A DNA stretch of 64,000 bases from Beroe forskalii (lineage: Eukaryota; Ctenophora; Nuda; Beroida; Beroidae). Positions 43,937-56,625 of this stretch are shown here, one piece after another; positions within the stretch are counted from its first letter, which is position 1; each line of letters starts with the position of its first letter. The stretch covers positions 496,001 to 560,000 of the forward strand of contig WFMF01000071.1 of the NCBI GenBank assembly GCA_011033025.1, written 5' to 3'. Position numbers and translations under genes: made by a program. Under the pieces are notes generated by a model that was not told where the DNA came from, made no database searches, and saw only the letters and a program-made list of their open reading frames with translations.

Positions 43937-45701
43937 AAACATGGGTCTTTTGATCAGATCAGCCAGTACTTTGATCTATCATTGTTTGAAACATAAAATT
44001 TGTATCATCTCAATCTCATCAGATAATGATATTCACTATTGTGTATTTTTTGTATATCACCATTCCATGTAGCAACTTAATATGTAAAACATATAACTTT
44101 TACTTAGGACAGTGTGATTTATTCCGGCGGTTGCCTTTGATAGATTTTCTCGGAGATTTCTCGATTAACACGGCGAAACGTTGCTAACGGCATATCACCA
44201 ATAGTAATTGAAATCAATTGTTTTCTTTCTTTATTACAGATCATCTGTATTGTAACAACTATTATAACAATATGCTCGGAATATGCTGGTCATGAGTAGC
44301 AATCTGCATTGTGCAGTTCGTATAAGTTCGGAAAGATTCTGTGGTTTTATCAAATATCATAACAATTCGTTCCATGATGGTTGAATGATAGACTCAAAAC
44401 TATGCCTATAAGTATAGAAGGATCAGAAATAGAATCATGAATAGAATGGAAGACATCTGATTCACAAGATTTAGAACACTATCAGATAGAAAATTTAGGG
44501 ACCGCTAGAATGACGCAGTGACTGTGAGTAGTGACCATGAGAACAGATCGCAAATCCGCTTTTTTGCGATCAATTACCCTTAAAAACCTGAAAAAAGACT
44601 GGGAATTAATTATAACGCTCGTTTGCGCCTAGCATCGCTCATTTGCACAAAGTTGCGCTAATTTGCGCACAAATTCGCTCATTTGCGCTCAGAACGCGAA
44701 TGAGCGCAAAATCTTATATTTGATTTTGTACTCGATTAAGAAAGGGAGAGTGTAAGAGAGGACAACAGGACTAGGAAGGTGAGATTGTAAGAGAGGACTA
44801 CTGAACTAGGAATGGAGAATGTAAGAGAGAACTACTGAACTAGGAATGGAGAATATACGACTAAGAGAGGACAAGGAAGGGGAGAGTGGAAGGGAGAAGA
44901 TTACTGAATTAATAGCATAGGAATGGAAATGTGTTAGGAAGGGAGGGGACAGTGAAAGAATACAAGATGGACATGGGTCAGATTGGAAAAAGGTCGAATA
45001 ATGACACGTCTATAACAGTCAGAATCACTGTATTTCATGAGGAATTTGGGATTCTGAGGAAGATATTCAAAAATCAAATGACGCCGACTCTGCAGTTTAT
45101 ATCTGAATATGAAGCACTCAACATAATTGTAATCAGTATCACTATCCTTTACAAAAACTCAGTTTAAGCTAATAATTGTGTTTTCGTTAAATATCTTTCG
45201 GTTTCAGTGCCTTTGATCTTTTGAGCTACTGTTGCATCGGGGGGCCATCTGTTGACTTATGTCGGCTCAAATTATAATTAGATAGTTATGCAGTTAAACG
45301 CAGAATTGACAATTGTTAACATATCAGCAACACAATTGCTCAATTAGGGTCGGTATGTTATTTAAAGCTTTTATCTAGGTAAGATTCGAGTAAGTCACTA
45401 AACTTTGAGTATAATTATGAATCCATTCATGAAGGTTGCAAATGTCGTAGTATCTTTCAAGCTTTTTAGAAATTTGCTTTATTAGTTTATTTTTTTTCAT
45501 GATATATGCTATTTTAACATCGATTCTAAATCCAGATGGCTGACAAAAAGGAAATTTCGAAAAAAAATCTAAATAAATTTCATCCGCACCCTTTTCTTGA
45601 ATGAGAAATAGGGAAATGATTTTGTTTTACCCCAAGAAAAATGACTATCAGGATCTCTTAATTTTCTAAAGCAAGCACACTTTACTTCATGTTGATACTA
45701 T
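43937..45701. other. Region without recognised genes
   Basis: Contains a GCGCTCATTTGCGC-type inverted and direct repeat cluster (44615-44710) and diverged GGAATGGAGAATGTAAGAGAGGAC-like units (44745-44945). No gene is supported. Confidence 0.45.
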
Positions 45702-45960
45702 AAGCAGGAATTGACCGAATCAAGCCAAAACAAGCGGAGCAACCCGAACCGACCCAAGAACCTTCCCAAATCAAGTGGAAACGATTCGAAACGAGCTGGA
45801 ACAAGCAAATTAACCCGAATCAACCCCCACCCTAACCCGGGTTGATCCGGGTTGTTTTCCTTGCTTCGGGGTGATTTGGCTTGATTCGGGGAGGTTTTCG
45901 GACCTGTTCGGGTTGCTCCGCTTGTTTTGGTTTGATTCGGCCGACGGCCAATTTCTGCTT
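45702..45960. mobile_element. 259-bp foldback MITE
   Basis: The ends AAGCAGGAATTG and CAATTTCTGCTT are near-perfect inverted complements. The two halves pair over most of their length (CGAATCAAGCCAAAACAAGC against GCTTGTTTTGGTTTGATTCG), meeting near an AACCCGGGTT palindrome. Non-coding. Confidence 0.85.
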
Positions 45961-46969
45961 TTTAGTATTTAGTAATTTTATCATAATCATTAAAGTGCTA
46001 TCGATTCACTGAAAACTAACTGAGCCAGTCTTCATGCCTCAGGATAGTGTACACTGCTCTTTATTATAATTATTATCATAATAGTGAACTATTATTACCA
46101 TTGCATTGAACTTGAATGAGTACAACAGCAGGCAGGCACGTTTCAGGATGCCTGCCACGATTCTTTTGTCCGTTTCGGTTAGCTGGTTTATGAATGGAGC
46201 AACATCTGTTTTTACAATGGGCAATATACTGGGCGTAGTCCAGCTTTGATAGGATTCAATGGAAGAATGGGGCGAATAGCGGCAAAACTATTCATGTGTT
46301 GGCAATGGTGTCTAAAGGTGAGTTTGACTAAAATATTCTCCTTTTCGGAATCTTACAACTTAACAATAGTTAATTGTTCATTGCACTAGCTTTTTGTTGA
46401 AACTTGGTCCCAGTTGACCAGTTCAATCAATATGAATCTTAATACGTGTCTGAACTTCTATATGCGTTGCACAGCCTCTGCAGTATTCAGACTTTCACAG
46501 TAATATTTTTGTTTAGATTTTTTAGGTTTAAGTCAGTCAGTCAGGCTTTATAAGAGAAAGGTATATCGAATTCTCTCAAAAAAAGAATATCATCTCGAAT
46601 ATCTTTTACTGCTAAATGAAATTCTCAATAAATTCAGGCTGCAATCCAATAATCATTAATCAATTCCCAGTGAGATAATAATAAATCTCTCGCATTTAAA
46701 AAATTTAACCACAACAGCTGCATCTTTGAATTCACGAAATTTGCTATTTCTTTGCGATGTGACTCCACATTATGTTTCAAATATATCATGGTGTATGTAC
46801 CACATGTAACTGTCAATTCAGAAGTAATTCCGCCGCCTTTTTCAATATGAGTATATTCATTAAAAATGGCTCTTTGAACAAATACGCTTTCTCTCTTTTT
46901 ATGCTCAAAGATTATTATAATTTTATAGCTACATACCTATTTTCAACAGTCAATCACACCGTTGATACT
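45961..46969. other. Region without recognised genes
   Basis: AT-rich. A 61-codon minus-strand frame (46039-46224) is not recognisable as a family. No repeat structure seen. Confidence 0.4.
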
Positions 46970-47735
46970 AAAAGGTGGAACCACCCGAAACCACCCGAAA
47001 CCACCCAACCCACCCGAAACCACCCCCGAAACCACCCAATATAGCCCCGAAACCACCCGAAACCACCTGAAACCACCCGAAACCACCCAATTCACCCGAA
47101 ACCACCCAACCCACCCGAAACCACCCGAAACCACCCAACCCACCCGAAACCACCCAAAAACATTGTTTTTACTATAACATTTTGTCAAAAAATACGAAAC
47201 CAGCCCGAAACCAGCCCGAAACCAGCTGATATTTAACTAAAATGTGGAACGACCCGAAACCACCTGAAACCACCCAACCCACCCGAAACCACCCAACCCA
47301 CCAGAAACCACCCAACCCACCCGAAACCACCCAACCCACCCGAAACCACCCAACCCACCCGAAACCACCCAACCCACCGAAACCACCCAACCCACCCGAA
47401 ACCACCTAAAACCACCGAATCCACCCGAAACCACCGAACCCACCTGAAACCACTCAACCTTCCCGGAACCACCCAACCCACCCGAAACCACCCAGTTTCG
47501 ACTGTTGATACTATTGCCTGTCAATAAATTTTTCAATTGGTCTGGATAAGGTTGGAAAATCTGATTATCGTCTAAAAGTGTAGCACCTCTGTTAAAACAT
47601 TTTCGTTGATACTAAAAGGTGGAACCACCCGAAACCACCCAATATAGCCCCGAAACCAACCGAAACCACCCGAAACCACCTGAAACCACCCAACCCACCG
47701 AAACCACCCAACCCACCCAAAACCACCCAACCCAC
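46970..47735. repeat. (CGAAACCACCCAAC)n minisatellite in three blocks
   Basis: Blocks at about 46975-47158, 47193-47500 and 47618-47735 consist of CCGAAACCACC and CAACCCACC modules. Blocks one and three start with the same TTGATACTAAAAGGTGGAAC leader, so the whole unit with its leader has been duplicated. Overlapping long frames on either strand are by-products of the repeat. Confidence 0.9.
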
Positions 47736-47989
47736 GTGAATCAACCCGATACACTGTGAATTCAAGGAAAGCCCATGGCAAAAGTTTCCAATTCGGATGG
47801 TATAACTGTAGTACAGTATCAGTAGCGTGACTTCCATCCTCCAGCATGTTGCACAGTTGACACAATGACACTGACATGGGCTATTTCACTTCGTGTGTGC
47901 AAGTAAGAATTGAGATTCCTCATGGATATGTCCAGTGTCCACGGCTCTGCTCAAATTCAGCGTGACCCAATCCATACGTGTATCAATAA

Positions 47990-48480
47990 TATGTATAATA
48001 CCTGGAGAGCGAATTTTGCGGCAGATTTTATATTCATGTGACACTGAATAATAGTCTGGGCCAATGAATTGACTGTGATATATCCATTATCCAATACCTA
48101 TCATTCTCGGGAGCTTATTTGAGAGATTTACCCTTCTAGAAAGGAAATGTTGAAAGTTTGAGTATAAATCTTCAAAGAATTTTAAAACCAACAGAAAGTT
48201 CTTGTGGCAAAATACAACGACTATTCAATGCAAGAGCGAGGTTCGGAGAAATAACAGCATTATTATATTATCACTATTAACATGGGTTGAAGACTGAGCT
48301 CGACTTATTAAAATCGTTAATCAGGAACAAGACGTGAATTGACTTATTGATGTCCTGTGGCAGCTTGACCTTTGAAGAACGAGCCCGACGGCCTAGCTCG
48401 TTATTGATATGTATCTTCATAAATCATAGGTCAGAAGCATCAGATTGTAAAATAAGTTGAAAGGGTGAAATGGCTCACGA
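47990..48480 (-). mobile_element. TIR element family X, partial inverted copy (X3)
   Basis: Matches the complement of about 56170-56625, including ATAATACCTG at the terminus, TTGAAAGTTTGAGTATAAATC and CATAAATCATAGGTCAGAAG. It is a partial copy; the family's other end is not found on its right side. Confidence 0.7.
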
Positions 48481-48524
48481 AAGATCCTCAGTGGCCGGGT
48501 AATTGCATATATGGTGGTTTTAAT

Positions 48525-48747
48525 CTACAGAGAAATAGGTAGTTCTTGTAAAGAAAATCGTCCACACCGGGGCTGTAGTCTACGGCAAACCAAACGACCA
48601 TTCAACGTTTGAGAAGTTTTACTGTAAAAGAGTAAAGGAGCAAAGGTGCTTTGAACTTTTGAAAACCATGCGTGGTAATCCAATGTCTTATCTATAGAGG
48701 TGTATGAGTATACTACAAACATAACAAATACTGTACATCGATTTTCT
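48525..48747. repeat. Dispersed repeat R, left part of interrupted copy
   Basis: Similar to the sequence around 8811-9125 (TTATCTATAGAGGTGTATG, then AAATACTRYACAT and TTTTCTAAT). It is split from its right part at 52281 by the 3.5-kb foldback element. Confidence 0.6.
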
Positions 48748-49479
48748 AATTAGTCCAGTCGAAAATAAGATCGGTCAGGGAACTAACTTGCAGCAATGAC
48801 TTAGGGTGTTTTTTCGATTCAATATGGTCCCAGGAGTCACCAAACCAAAATCCCCTAAAATCCGGTCGGCACTTTTCGAGATATGGCCACGCCCTTTTTT
48901 GACCGTGGGAATTTTTGGTGAAAAATCTGAATTTCAAGATTTTGAGCTTTATAGGCAAGATTATACCCTAAATCTACTTATTTTTGCACGAGAAAAACGA
49001 TGCAACTGTTATTTTTTGGTTATAACCATTGCCGAGGCCAATAATTGGCCACGCCCATTTTTATCGTGGGAATTTTGGACAAAAATCTAAATTTCAAAAT
49101 TTTGAGCTATACACGCAAGATAATACACTAAATCCACTTATTTTTGCACGAGAAAAACGATGCAAATGTTATTTTTTGGCTATAATCATTGATGAGGCCA
49201 ATAATTGGTCACGCCCATTTTTATCGTGGGAATTTTGGGCAGAATTCCAAATTTGAAAATTTTGAGCTATACAGGCAAGATTATACACTAAACCCGCTTA
49301 TTTCTGCACGAGAAAAACGATGCAACTGTTATTTTTTGGCTATAAATTTTGCTGAGGCCAATCATTGGCCACGCCCATTTTATCGTGGGAATCTTGGGCA
49401 AAAATACAAATTTAAAAATTTTGAGCCCTGCAGGCAAGATTATACACTAAACCCACTTATTTTTTTAACTTTATTTTCT

Positions 49480-50800
49480 AACTTCCTTTAAACACACAGG
49501 AGTGTGTTGGAAAGACACATTCAGAGTGAGTTGGAATAAGCAATAATGTGCGATATAGACACACGAGTATGTTGGAAAGATATTGATAATTGTGTTAGAA
49601 AAATACAAGAGTACTGGGAAGATAAGGGCTCCGATGGTATTAAGAAGAGTACCGGAAGACGCAAAAGTGTATTAAGACATGAGACGTCACAATTATGTGT
49701 GCGAGGAAGTCATGGAAGAAAGTAAGAGGATGCAGCATTGTGAGAAATCATGCGAGAACAATGTAAAGAAGTATCAGAATGTGTAGTTAGGTCGCACGAA
49801 TGTCTTATTTTTGTGTTTGGAAATGACAAGAGCGTTTCAGAAGACGCAGGAGTATGTTAGAAAGTCACAAAAGTTATTTGGGGAGCCATATTAGAGTGTG
49901 ATGGAAAAATACAGTAGTGAGTTATGTGTGTTGGTAAGTCATAAAAGTGAGTTGGAAGGCACAGCATTGGTTTTGGAACTCACAGGAGTGTCTTAGTACT
50001 AATCAGTACCTATTGGAAAGCCATAAAAATGGATAAGGACGAAGTATGGGTGTGCTGAGAAGACAAAACAGTGTATCGGAAGACACAGGATTGTTATAGA
50101 AAGCCACACAAGTGTGTTCGGAAGATACAGAGAGCGTTTAAGCATCACATGAGTATTAAAAAGTCACGTACGTACGTTAGGAAGATGCAAGAGTGTGTAA
50201 GAGAGTCACAAAAATACATTTAAGAGTGTTTTTAAAAGTTTGGAAGTCACAAGAATGTCACAAGGATTGTTTATGAATGAGTTGGAAGAAACAGGAACAT
50301 ATTGAGAAGAGGAACATATTGAGAACATACTGAGAAGACAAAGAATTTATTTTGAAGTCGCAGGAGTGTGATACAAAGTTACAGAAGTGTCTTAGGAAGA
50401 CACAGGAGTGTGCTTGGAAGATACAGAAGTGTAGTAGGAAGTCACAAGAGTGTGTTGAAATACACCTGAATGAGTTGGAAATCACACGAGTGTGTTAGGA
50501 AGACACAGGTGTGTTAGGAAGACACCGTAGTGTGTTAGGAAGACACAGTAGTGTGCTAGGAAGACACAGTAGTGTGCTAGGAAGACACAGGAGTGTGCTA
50601 AGATGACACAGGAATGTGTTAGGAAGACACAGCAGTGTGCTAGGAAGGCATAAGAGTGAGTTGGAAGATATAGCACTGTTTTAAAAGATAAAATAAGAAC
50701 GTTTTAAGCAGACACAGACTGCGTTGAAAAATCGCGCAGGGTGTGTAAGAAAACCACAAAAGTGTACTAGAAAGACGGAGGGTCATAAGAGAGTACTGGT
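49480..50800. repeat. Minisatellite in the core of the foldback element
   Basis: Diverged GTGTGTTAGGAAGACACAGGA-type units, best preserved at 50490-50650 where the period is 21 bases and elsewhere near 28 to 33. The frames across it (FLAHYCVFLTH-like) are periodic and not genes. Confidence 0.82.
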
Positions 50801-51335
50801 AGGACATATGGGCATTTCACAGTGTGTTAGGCAAGGATCTACGTATTATTTACACCGATAGAAACTTCTTAGGTGTTTACAATATATTAACATACTAACC
50901 TATATTTTCATTATACAATGTACACGTCATAGGAGCGAAAGTATTTAACCAGCACACATAAAGCACAATATAATTGTCGCAATTAATAATTTCGACCTAA
51001 TTCTCACGGGCAAAAATTTGCGTTGTGCATGAATGATTGGCTTCCATGGGGGTTATAGCTACAAATAAACAATTGCATCGTTTTTCTCGTGCAAAAATAA
51101 GCGGGTTTAGTGTATAATCTTGCCTGTATAGCTCAAAATTTTCAAATTTGGAATTCTGCCCAAAATTCCCACGATAAAAATGGGCGTGGCCAATTATTGG
51201 CCTCAGCAATGATTATAGCCAAAAAATAACAGTTGCATCGTTTTTCTCGTGCAAAAATAAGTGGGTTTAGTGTATAATCTTGTGTGTATAGCTCAAAATT
51301 CTGAAATTGAGATTTTTGTCCAAAATTCCCACGAT

Positions 51336-51955
51336 GGGGGGAGTTTCACTGTCCCAATTGTCCCAATTGTCCCTGTCCCAATTTACTTTTTTTTGAGTTT
51401 GGGACTGGTTTTTGGGACAATTGGGACAACTTTAGAACATTGGGACAATTGGGACAAACAAAAAGTTGAAAAAATCCCAGTCATTTAGCATTTTTACATT
51501 GAATCAAGATTTTCAATCATTGGAAATGAATATTATATTCATACAAGTATACTAAGCCACATATTTTGGTTGTTTGTCTCTGTCATTTTGTCCCAAATGT
51601 CCCATTTGTCCCCATTTGTCCCAGTCCGCATTCACTTTTTGAGGTCCCATTTGTTCCATTTCTCTGTCCATTTGTCTCAATTGTCCCATTTATTTAAATG
51701 TCCCAATTGTCCTGATCAGCATTCACTTTTTGAGTCCCATATGTTCCATTTTCTCTGTCCCATTTGTCCATCTGTCCCAATTGTCCCAATTGTCCCAGTC
51801 AGCATTCACTTTTGAGTCCCATTTGTTCCATTTTCTCTGTCCCATTTGTCCCAATTGTCCATTTGTCCCCAAATGTCCATTTGTCCCCAATTGTCCTGTG
51901 TCCCAATCCACTTTTTCTTGAGTTTGGGACAATTGGGACAGTGAAACCCCCCCCC
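51336..51955. mobile_element. 620-bp hAT-like element nested in the foldback element
   Basis: The ends GGGGGGAGTTTCACTGTCCC and GGGACAGTGAAACCCCCCC are inverted complements. CCCACGAT flanks both sides (51328-51335 and 51956-51963), an 8-bp target duplication. The inside is dense with TGTCCCAATTG and TGTCCCATTTG repeats. Non-coding. It interrupts one of the 160-bp units, so it is younger than the host element. Confidence 0.85.
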
Positions 51956-52280
51956 CCCACGATAAAAAGGGGCGTGGCCAATTATTGGCCACGGCAATGG
52001 TTAAAACCAAAAAATAACAGTTGCATCGTTTTTCTCGTGCAAAAATAAGTACATTTAGTGTATAATCTTGCCTATAAAGCTCAAAATCTTGGAATTCAGA
52101 TTTTTCACCAAAAATTCCACAGTTAAAAAGGGCGTGGCCATATCTCCAAAGTGCCGACCGGATTTTAGGGATTTTGGTTTGGTGACTCCTGGGACCATAT
52201 TGAATCGAAAAAACACCCTAAGTCATTGCTGCAAGTTAGTTCCCTAACTCTTCAAAATTTGTTTGTTTTCGACCGGACTA

Positions 52281-52410
52281 AATTCAAGGATTGACATAAG
52301 AGGCGGAAGAGACTAAACTGTGAATCATCAGCGGTTACCCTACAGTTGTAAGGTCTCCCTGCCATCTGCGATGTCGGTGTCCCATCAGCAGGTGACAAAA
52401 GGGAAACGGA
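52281..52410. repeat. Dispersed repeat R, right part of interrupted copy
   Basis: Matches 9127-9255 (AATTCAAGGATTGACAT, GTTACCCTACAGTTG, CCCATCAGCA, GGGAAACGGA). Similarity ends after about 130 bases. Confidence 0.65.
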
Positions 52411-52568
52411 GGGTTTCGGCCCACATGCCCCTCACAGCTTACAACTGCAGGGCTGGGCCACCAGGACTCCGGATTCCTGAGCAACACAGTTTAGAGGGAA
52501 GGGGGAGGAAAAGGAAAGAGTTCAGTAGAGGCAAAAGATCAATGAGTGTTAAATACGGGTGAAACACT

Positions 52569-52862
52569 TTTTTGACCCAAAATGTTCTTAAAACAACACT
52601 ATCACTTATGATGATTGCATCACTTTACTTGAGCCAGGTATTGCAAATTCTGATTCATTAAAACATTCAAATTATAATTCACAACAGAAACATCTGACAT
52701 TTGTTTGAAATGATGGAAGATTTTGCCGAGGGTAACATCGCGCACAAATAGTAAAGTCCCACGAACAATATGCCCCTGACACTGTCAGTAACAGTAACAA
52801 TTCTTGCGCCTATTTTCGCGCGCGACATAACATGCCCAGGCAAGTTCGGCGGCAGTTAGGAA
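52569..52862 (-). mobile_element. TIR element family X, internal fragment in inverse orientation (X0)
   Basis: The complement matches 53258-53470 and 55600-55815, including GGGCATGTTATGT, AATAGGCGC, GGGCATATTGTT and AGTGTTGTTTTAAG. It lies head to head with copy X1. Confidence 0.7.
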
Positions 52863-53030
52863 ATATCGCGAATGTGTCGTGGTTGCGTAAGAATCCTTCA
52901 TTTCGTTGCATTACAGTACTTTCATTGCCCGTGCACTTATATTCACCTTTTTGCATGTAATTCGACCGTACGTTCATCTTATTCATCTTATTCACCTTTA
53001 TGAAAATGTTCAAATACTACATTCCAACAT

Positions 53031-53905
53031 TATAATACCTTCAAGCACGTTATTTCCGATAACCCTCATGGTGCTTCATGATTGATAACCTTCATGTGCG
53101 TGGAGAGTATATTGTCAGCATACGGTGATAATCCGTTCTCATGAGAGAATTATATCCCATAATACCTTCTAGACATTTCAAACACTGTATCCCGCTAATT
53201 ATCGAGCGAGCACCATGTTTCATAACAACTAGGCATTTCCCATACTGTGTCTAACTTGCTTGGGCATGTTATGTGTCGCGCACGAATAGGCGCTTGGAAC
53301 GTTACTGCTGGTGACAATGTGAGGGCATATTGTTTGGCGCGACCTTAGTCGGCACCCTCGACAGAGCCTTTCAATATTTCAAATGTTTTTGTGATGCAAT
53401 TATCATACACGTTGTAGTGTTGTTGTTTTAAGGACGTTTCAGGTCAAGAAAATGTTCCCATTCATAGTTTTTCAAAGATGTCATTTTTGAGTTGGCATAT
53501 CAGTGTTCAGTGCATTTTAAATTACACAATCAGTCATTTCTCAAAAGATGCATGCGTTATTTCAACCAATTTCAATTTCTCGTTTTGTGGATTTTTAGTT
53601 TGTGGCTCACGGAAATGTTCGGAGTTTGCTGGTTCCTGAATCAGAATTCACAGTGACTTCCAATAGTTAAACTCATGGTTTGATTGCGACTCATGCCTAT
53701 ACACTAAGTTTGGAATTGAATTGAATTTTGCAGCCTTGGTTCTGACCAATATCTGAATATGTTTTCACAAATCACAAGTAGAAAGTTCAGAGTGACTGTT
53801 GCCCCAGTTTATTAGACATTTTGCCAACCTTTTAACATTTTCACTGACGATCTGATGCTGGACCCAGATCTATGGAGCATTATCAGCCCCCTCGACCCGT
53901 GAAGT
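53031..53905 (+). mobile_element. TIR element family X, copy X1, right end missing
   Basis: Begins ATAATACCTTCAAGCACG and matches 55374-56260 closely. The match stops where duplicated segment B starts. The rest of the element, present in copy X2, is absent. Confidence 0.78.
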
Positions 53906-55373
53906 ATTGGTATAAGGCTGACCTCTACTAGGTTATCCTTATTAAAATTTCTTTAGCTATCACAAATTAGGCTCAGTTCAGTCACGGTAGTGTTGTCCGC
54001 ATGTTATGTTTTCTCCGAAAGAAAGCTGATAATATAGTTCACACTCGGTCGCTCTTACAACTGTGAGATGTACAGTTTTACAACTTAGCTGTGACAGTCT
54101 TCTCTCAACTTCCAATTATAAACATGAATCTCGGTGTGAGTGCTGTGGGAGCTGAGACGGTAACACGTCATCAGCGCACTGCTTTAATCCCTGACAATGA
54201 CGTCATCATCTGCTGTCTATGTGACATGAGCGTGGAATCTATATGTGAGTGTGTGAGAAAGAAAAGTAAATATTATATCAACTCAGCGTGTTTTAACAAT
54301 ATATATTGAATAACATAATCCACGTAGTCATTCTACCGTGTGTAACGTGTACCGTGAATTATTGGTACACAGGGAAGTACCTCAAATCATGAAATCGGGA
54401 TTATATTTTGTACCAAAATAATGAAACGTGGATTCATTTACTACAGTAGGGGTATTTTCATATTTTCATTTGTAATTTGTGCCAAAAATGAAACTTGGGT
54501 TCATTAACTTGGGGGATTTTCATATTTTTAACTTGACCAGATCCAGTGAAATGCCAAAATTTTTGGCATACTCATTCACAAGTGATAAGTCTCAAATGCT
54601 CCGATCCTATCCATTTTTACAATTTATTTCCCGATTTTCTCAGTGCTTGTCCAGGAAGTTTGTGTAGGAATGTGTGTGTGAGTTTTTCTGTTTGCCTTTG
54701 TGTGTACCCACCTTTTTGTGTGTGATAGCGACACAAAGGAACATATATTAAGTTGAATGAGAAGAAGACGATGTTTCGTCAGCAATTCGCCATTATGAAC
54801 TCAGATAACGACGTCATATTCACCCTACTATTATTCCTACCCGCGCGGCATTCTCCACAGGATATATCTAATTAATCGTGACTGCCTGACTGTGTTGTTT
54901 TTTGTTGATTGTAATTCTATTGTTGGAGCTGTGTAATCAGTGAAGCATGTCAGTCAAAGGAAGGTGCGATATTTTGAATATGGGAGTCTGTCTGTTGGTT
55001 TGTTCGAGTGTGGGAGTCCGTCTGTTTGTTTCTCCCTCCGTGAGAGATCGTCTGGGTTTCGGTGGTATAAAATATTATTATATGCGACTTCCACCCCACT
55101 TCCACCGGTGTGGTGAGGAGGTAAAAACCTTACAAAGTATAACCTTCATGATAAGTGTTATAGTAGACAATCCTCTTTTGATTTTACCTACTAGGTCATG
55201 GTTGGTGCCAACTCATTCCTGTCGACGTTTGCGTCTGGAAACATAGTCTGAGCGTTCCTAGATTGTGAAATGAGCTGTGTGAAGTTATGTCATTATCATA
55301 GTTTCTAACGGTCAATTCATGAAGTCACTCCGCCTATTTCCCCTTCTACTTTTGTAAAATATGTGTTGCTGTT

Positions 55374-56625
55374 ATACCTTCAAGCACGTTATTTCCGATA
55401 ACCCTCATGGTGCTTCATGATTGATAACCTTCATGTGCGTGGAGAGTATATTGTCAGCATACGGTGATAATCCGTTCTCATGAGAGAATTATATCCCATA
55501 ATACCTTCTAGACATTTCAAACACTGTATCCCGCTAATTATCGAGCGAGCACCATGTTTCATAACAACTTCGCGACATTTCCCAGACTGTGTCTAACTTG
55601 CCCGGGCATGTTATGTGTCGCGCACGAACAATAGGCGCTTGGATCGTCACTGCTGGTACCAATGTGAGGGCATATTGTTTGTGCGCGACTTCTTTATCTT
55701 AGTCGGCACCCTCGAAAGAGCCTTTCAATATTTCAAATGTTTTTTGTGATGCAATTATCATACGTTGTAGTGTTGTTTTAAGGACGTTTCAGGTCAAGAA
55801 AATGTTCCCATTCATAGTTTTCAAAGATGTGTCATTCTTTGAGTTGGCATATCAGTGTTCAGTGCTTTTTTAAATTACACAATCCAGTCATTTCTCAAAA
55901 GATGCATGCGTTATTTCAACCAATTTCAATTTCTCGTTTTGTGGATTTTAGTTGTGGCTCACGAAAATGTTCGGAGTTTGCTAGTTCCTGAATCAGAATT
56001 CACAGTGTCTTCAATAGTTAAATCATGGTTTGATTGCGACTCATGCCTATACACTAAGTTTGGAATTGAATTGAATTTTGCAGCCTTGGTTCTGACCAAT
56101 ATCTGAATATGTTTTCACAAATCACAAGTAGAAAGTTCGAGTAGAGCACCGTTGCCCCAGTTTATTAGACATTTTGCCAACCTTTTTAACTTTTTCTACC
56201 TACTTTACGATCTGATGCTTCTGACCTATGATTTATGTAGATACATATCAGCCCTCGGACCTGTCACAGCTTCATAGATCATCAATATCCTGTTCCTGAT
56301 TTAAGAATTTCAGTCTATTTCAGTGTTCAATCTGTTGTTTCTTTGATAGTTGTGCTGTTATTTCTGACATTTTGCTGCAATAACTTTCTGTTGGTTGAAA
56401 AAATTCGAAGATTTATACTCAAACTTTCAACATTTACTTTCTAGAAGAGGTAAATCTCTCAAAAAGCTCCCGAGAACATTTAGTATTGGACATACATTTC
56501 ACATCAAATAAATTGGCCCCGACTATTTGGACAACATTTGTCAAATAATTGGCACTGACTATTCAACTGCTTTTCACATGAAAAATCGCAGAAAATTCAT
56601 CCTTCAGGTATTATAACAGATAATA
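55374..56625 (+). mobile_element. TIR element family X, most complete copy (X2)
   Basis: About 1.25 kb. The left end is TATACCTTCAAGCACG, the right end in complement is TATAATACCTGAAGGATGA, an imperfect terminal inverted repeat. It is absent from the equivalent place in copy A (near 29293), so it inserted in copy B or was lost in copy A together with neighbouring sequence. No transposase motif is recognised; target-site duplication is unclear. Confidence 0.75.

Larger units (their letters stand above)
48751..52280. mobile_element. 3.5-kb foldback element with 160-bp subterminal repeats
   Basis: Starts TAGTCCAGTCGAAAA and ends TTTTCGACCGGACTA, flanked by AAT on both sides (48748-48750, 52281-52283). 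The uninterrupted repeat at 9.1 kb shows the site before insertion (TTTCTAATTCAAGG). The arms contain about 160-bp units marked by GGCCACGCCC at 48885, 49047, 49207 and 49367 and in inverse orientation at 51000-51330 and 51960-52140. The middle is a minisatellite. No transposase frame is seen. Confidence 0.87.

Noticed and set aside
46039-46224. A 61-codon minus-strand frame with transposase-like feel
   Set aside because: No catalytic motif, no ends and no second copy in the window; similarity to piggyBac-type proteins was only an impression.
46943-47877. Several overlapping frames of Trp/Gly/Phe-rich or Pro/Thr-rich repeats
   Set aside because: By-products of the CGAAACCACCC satellite on both strands; no start context or other domain.
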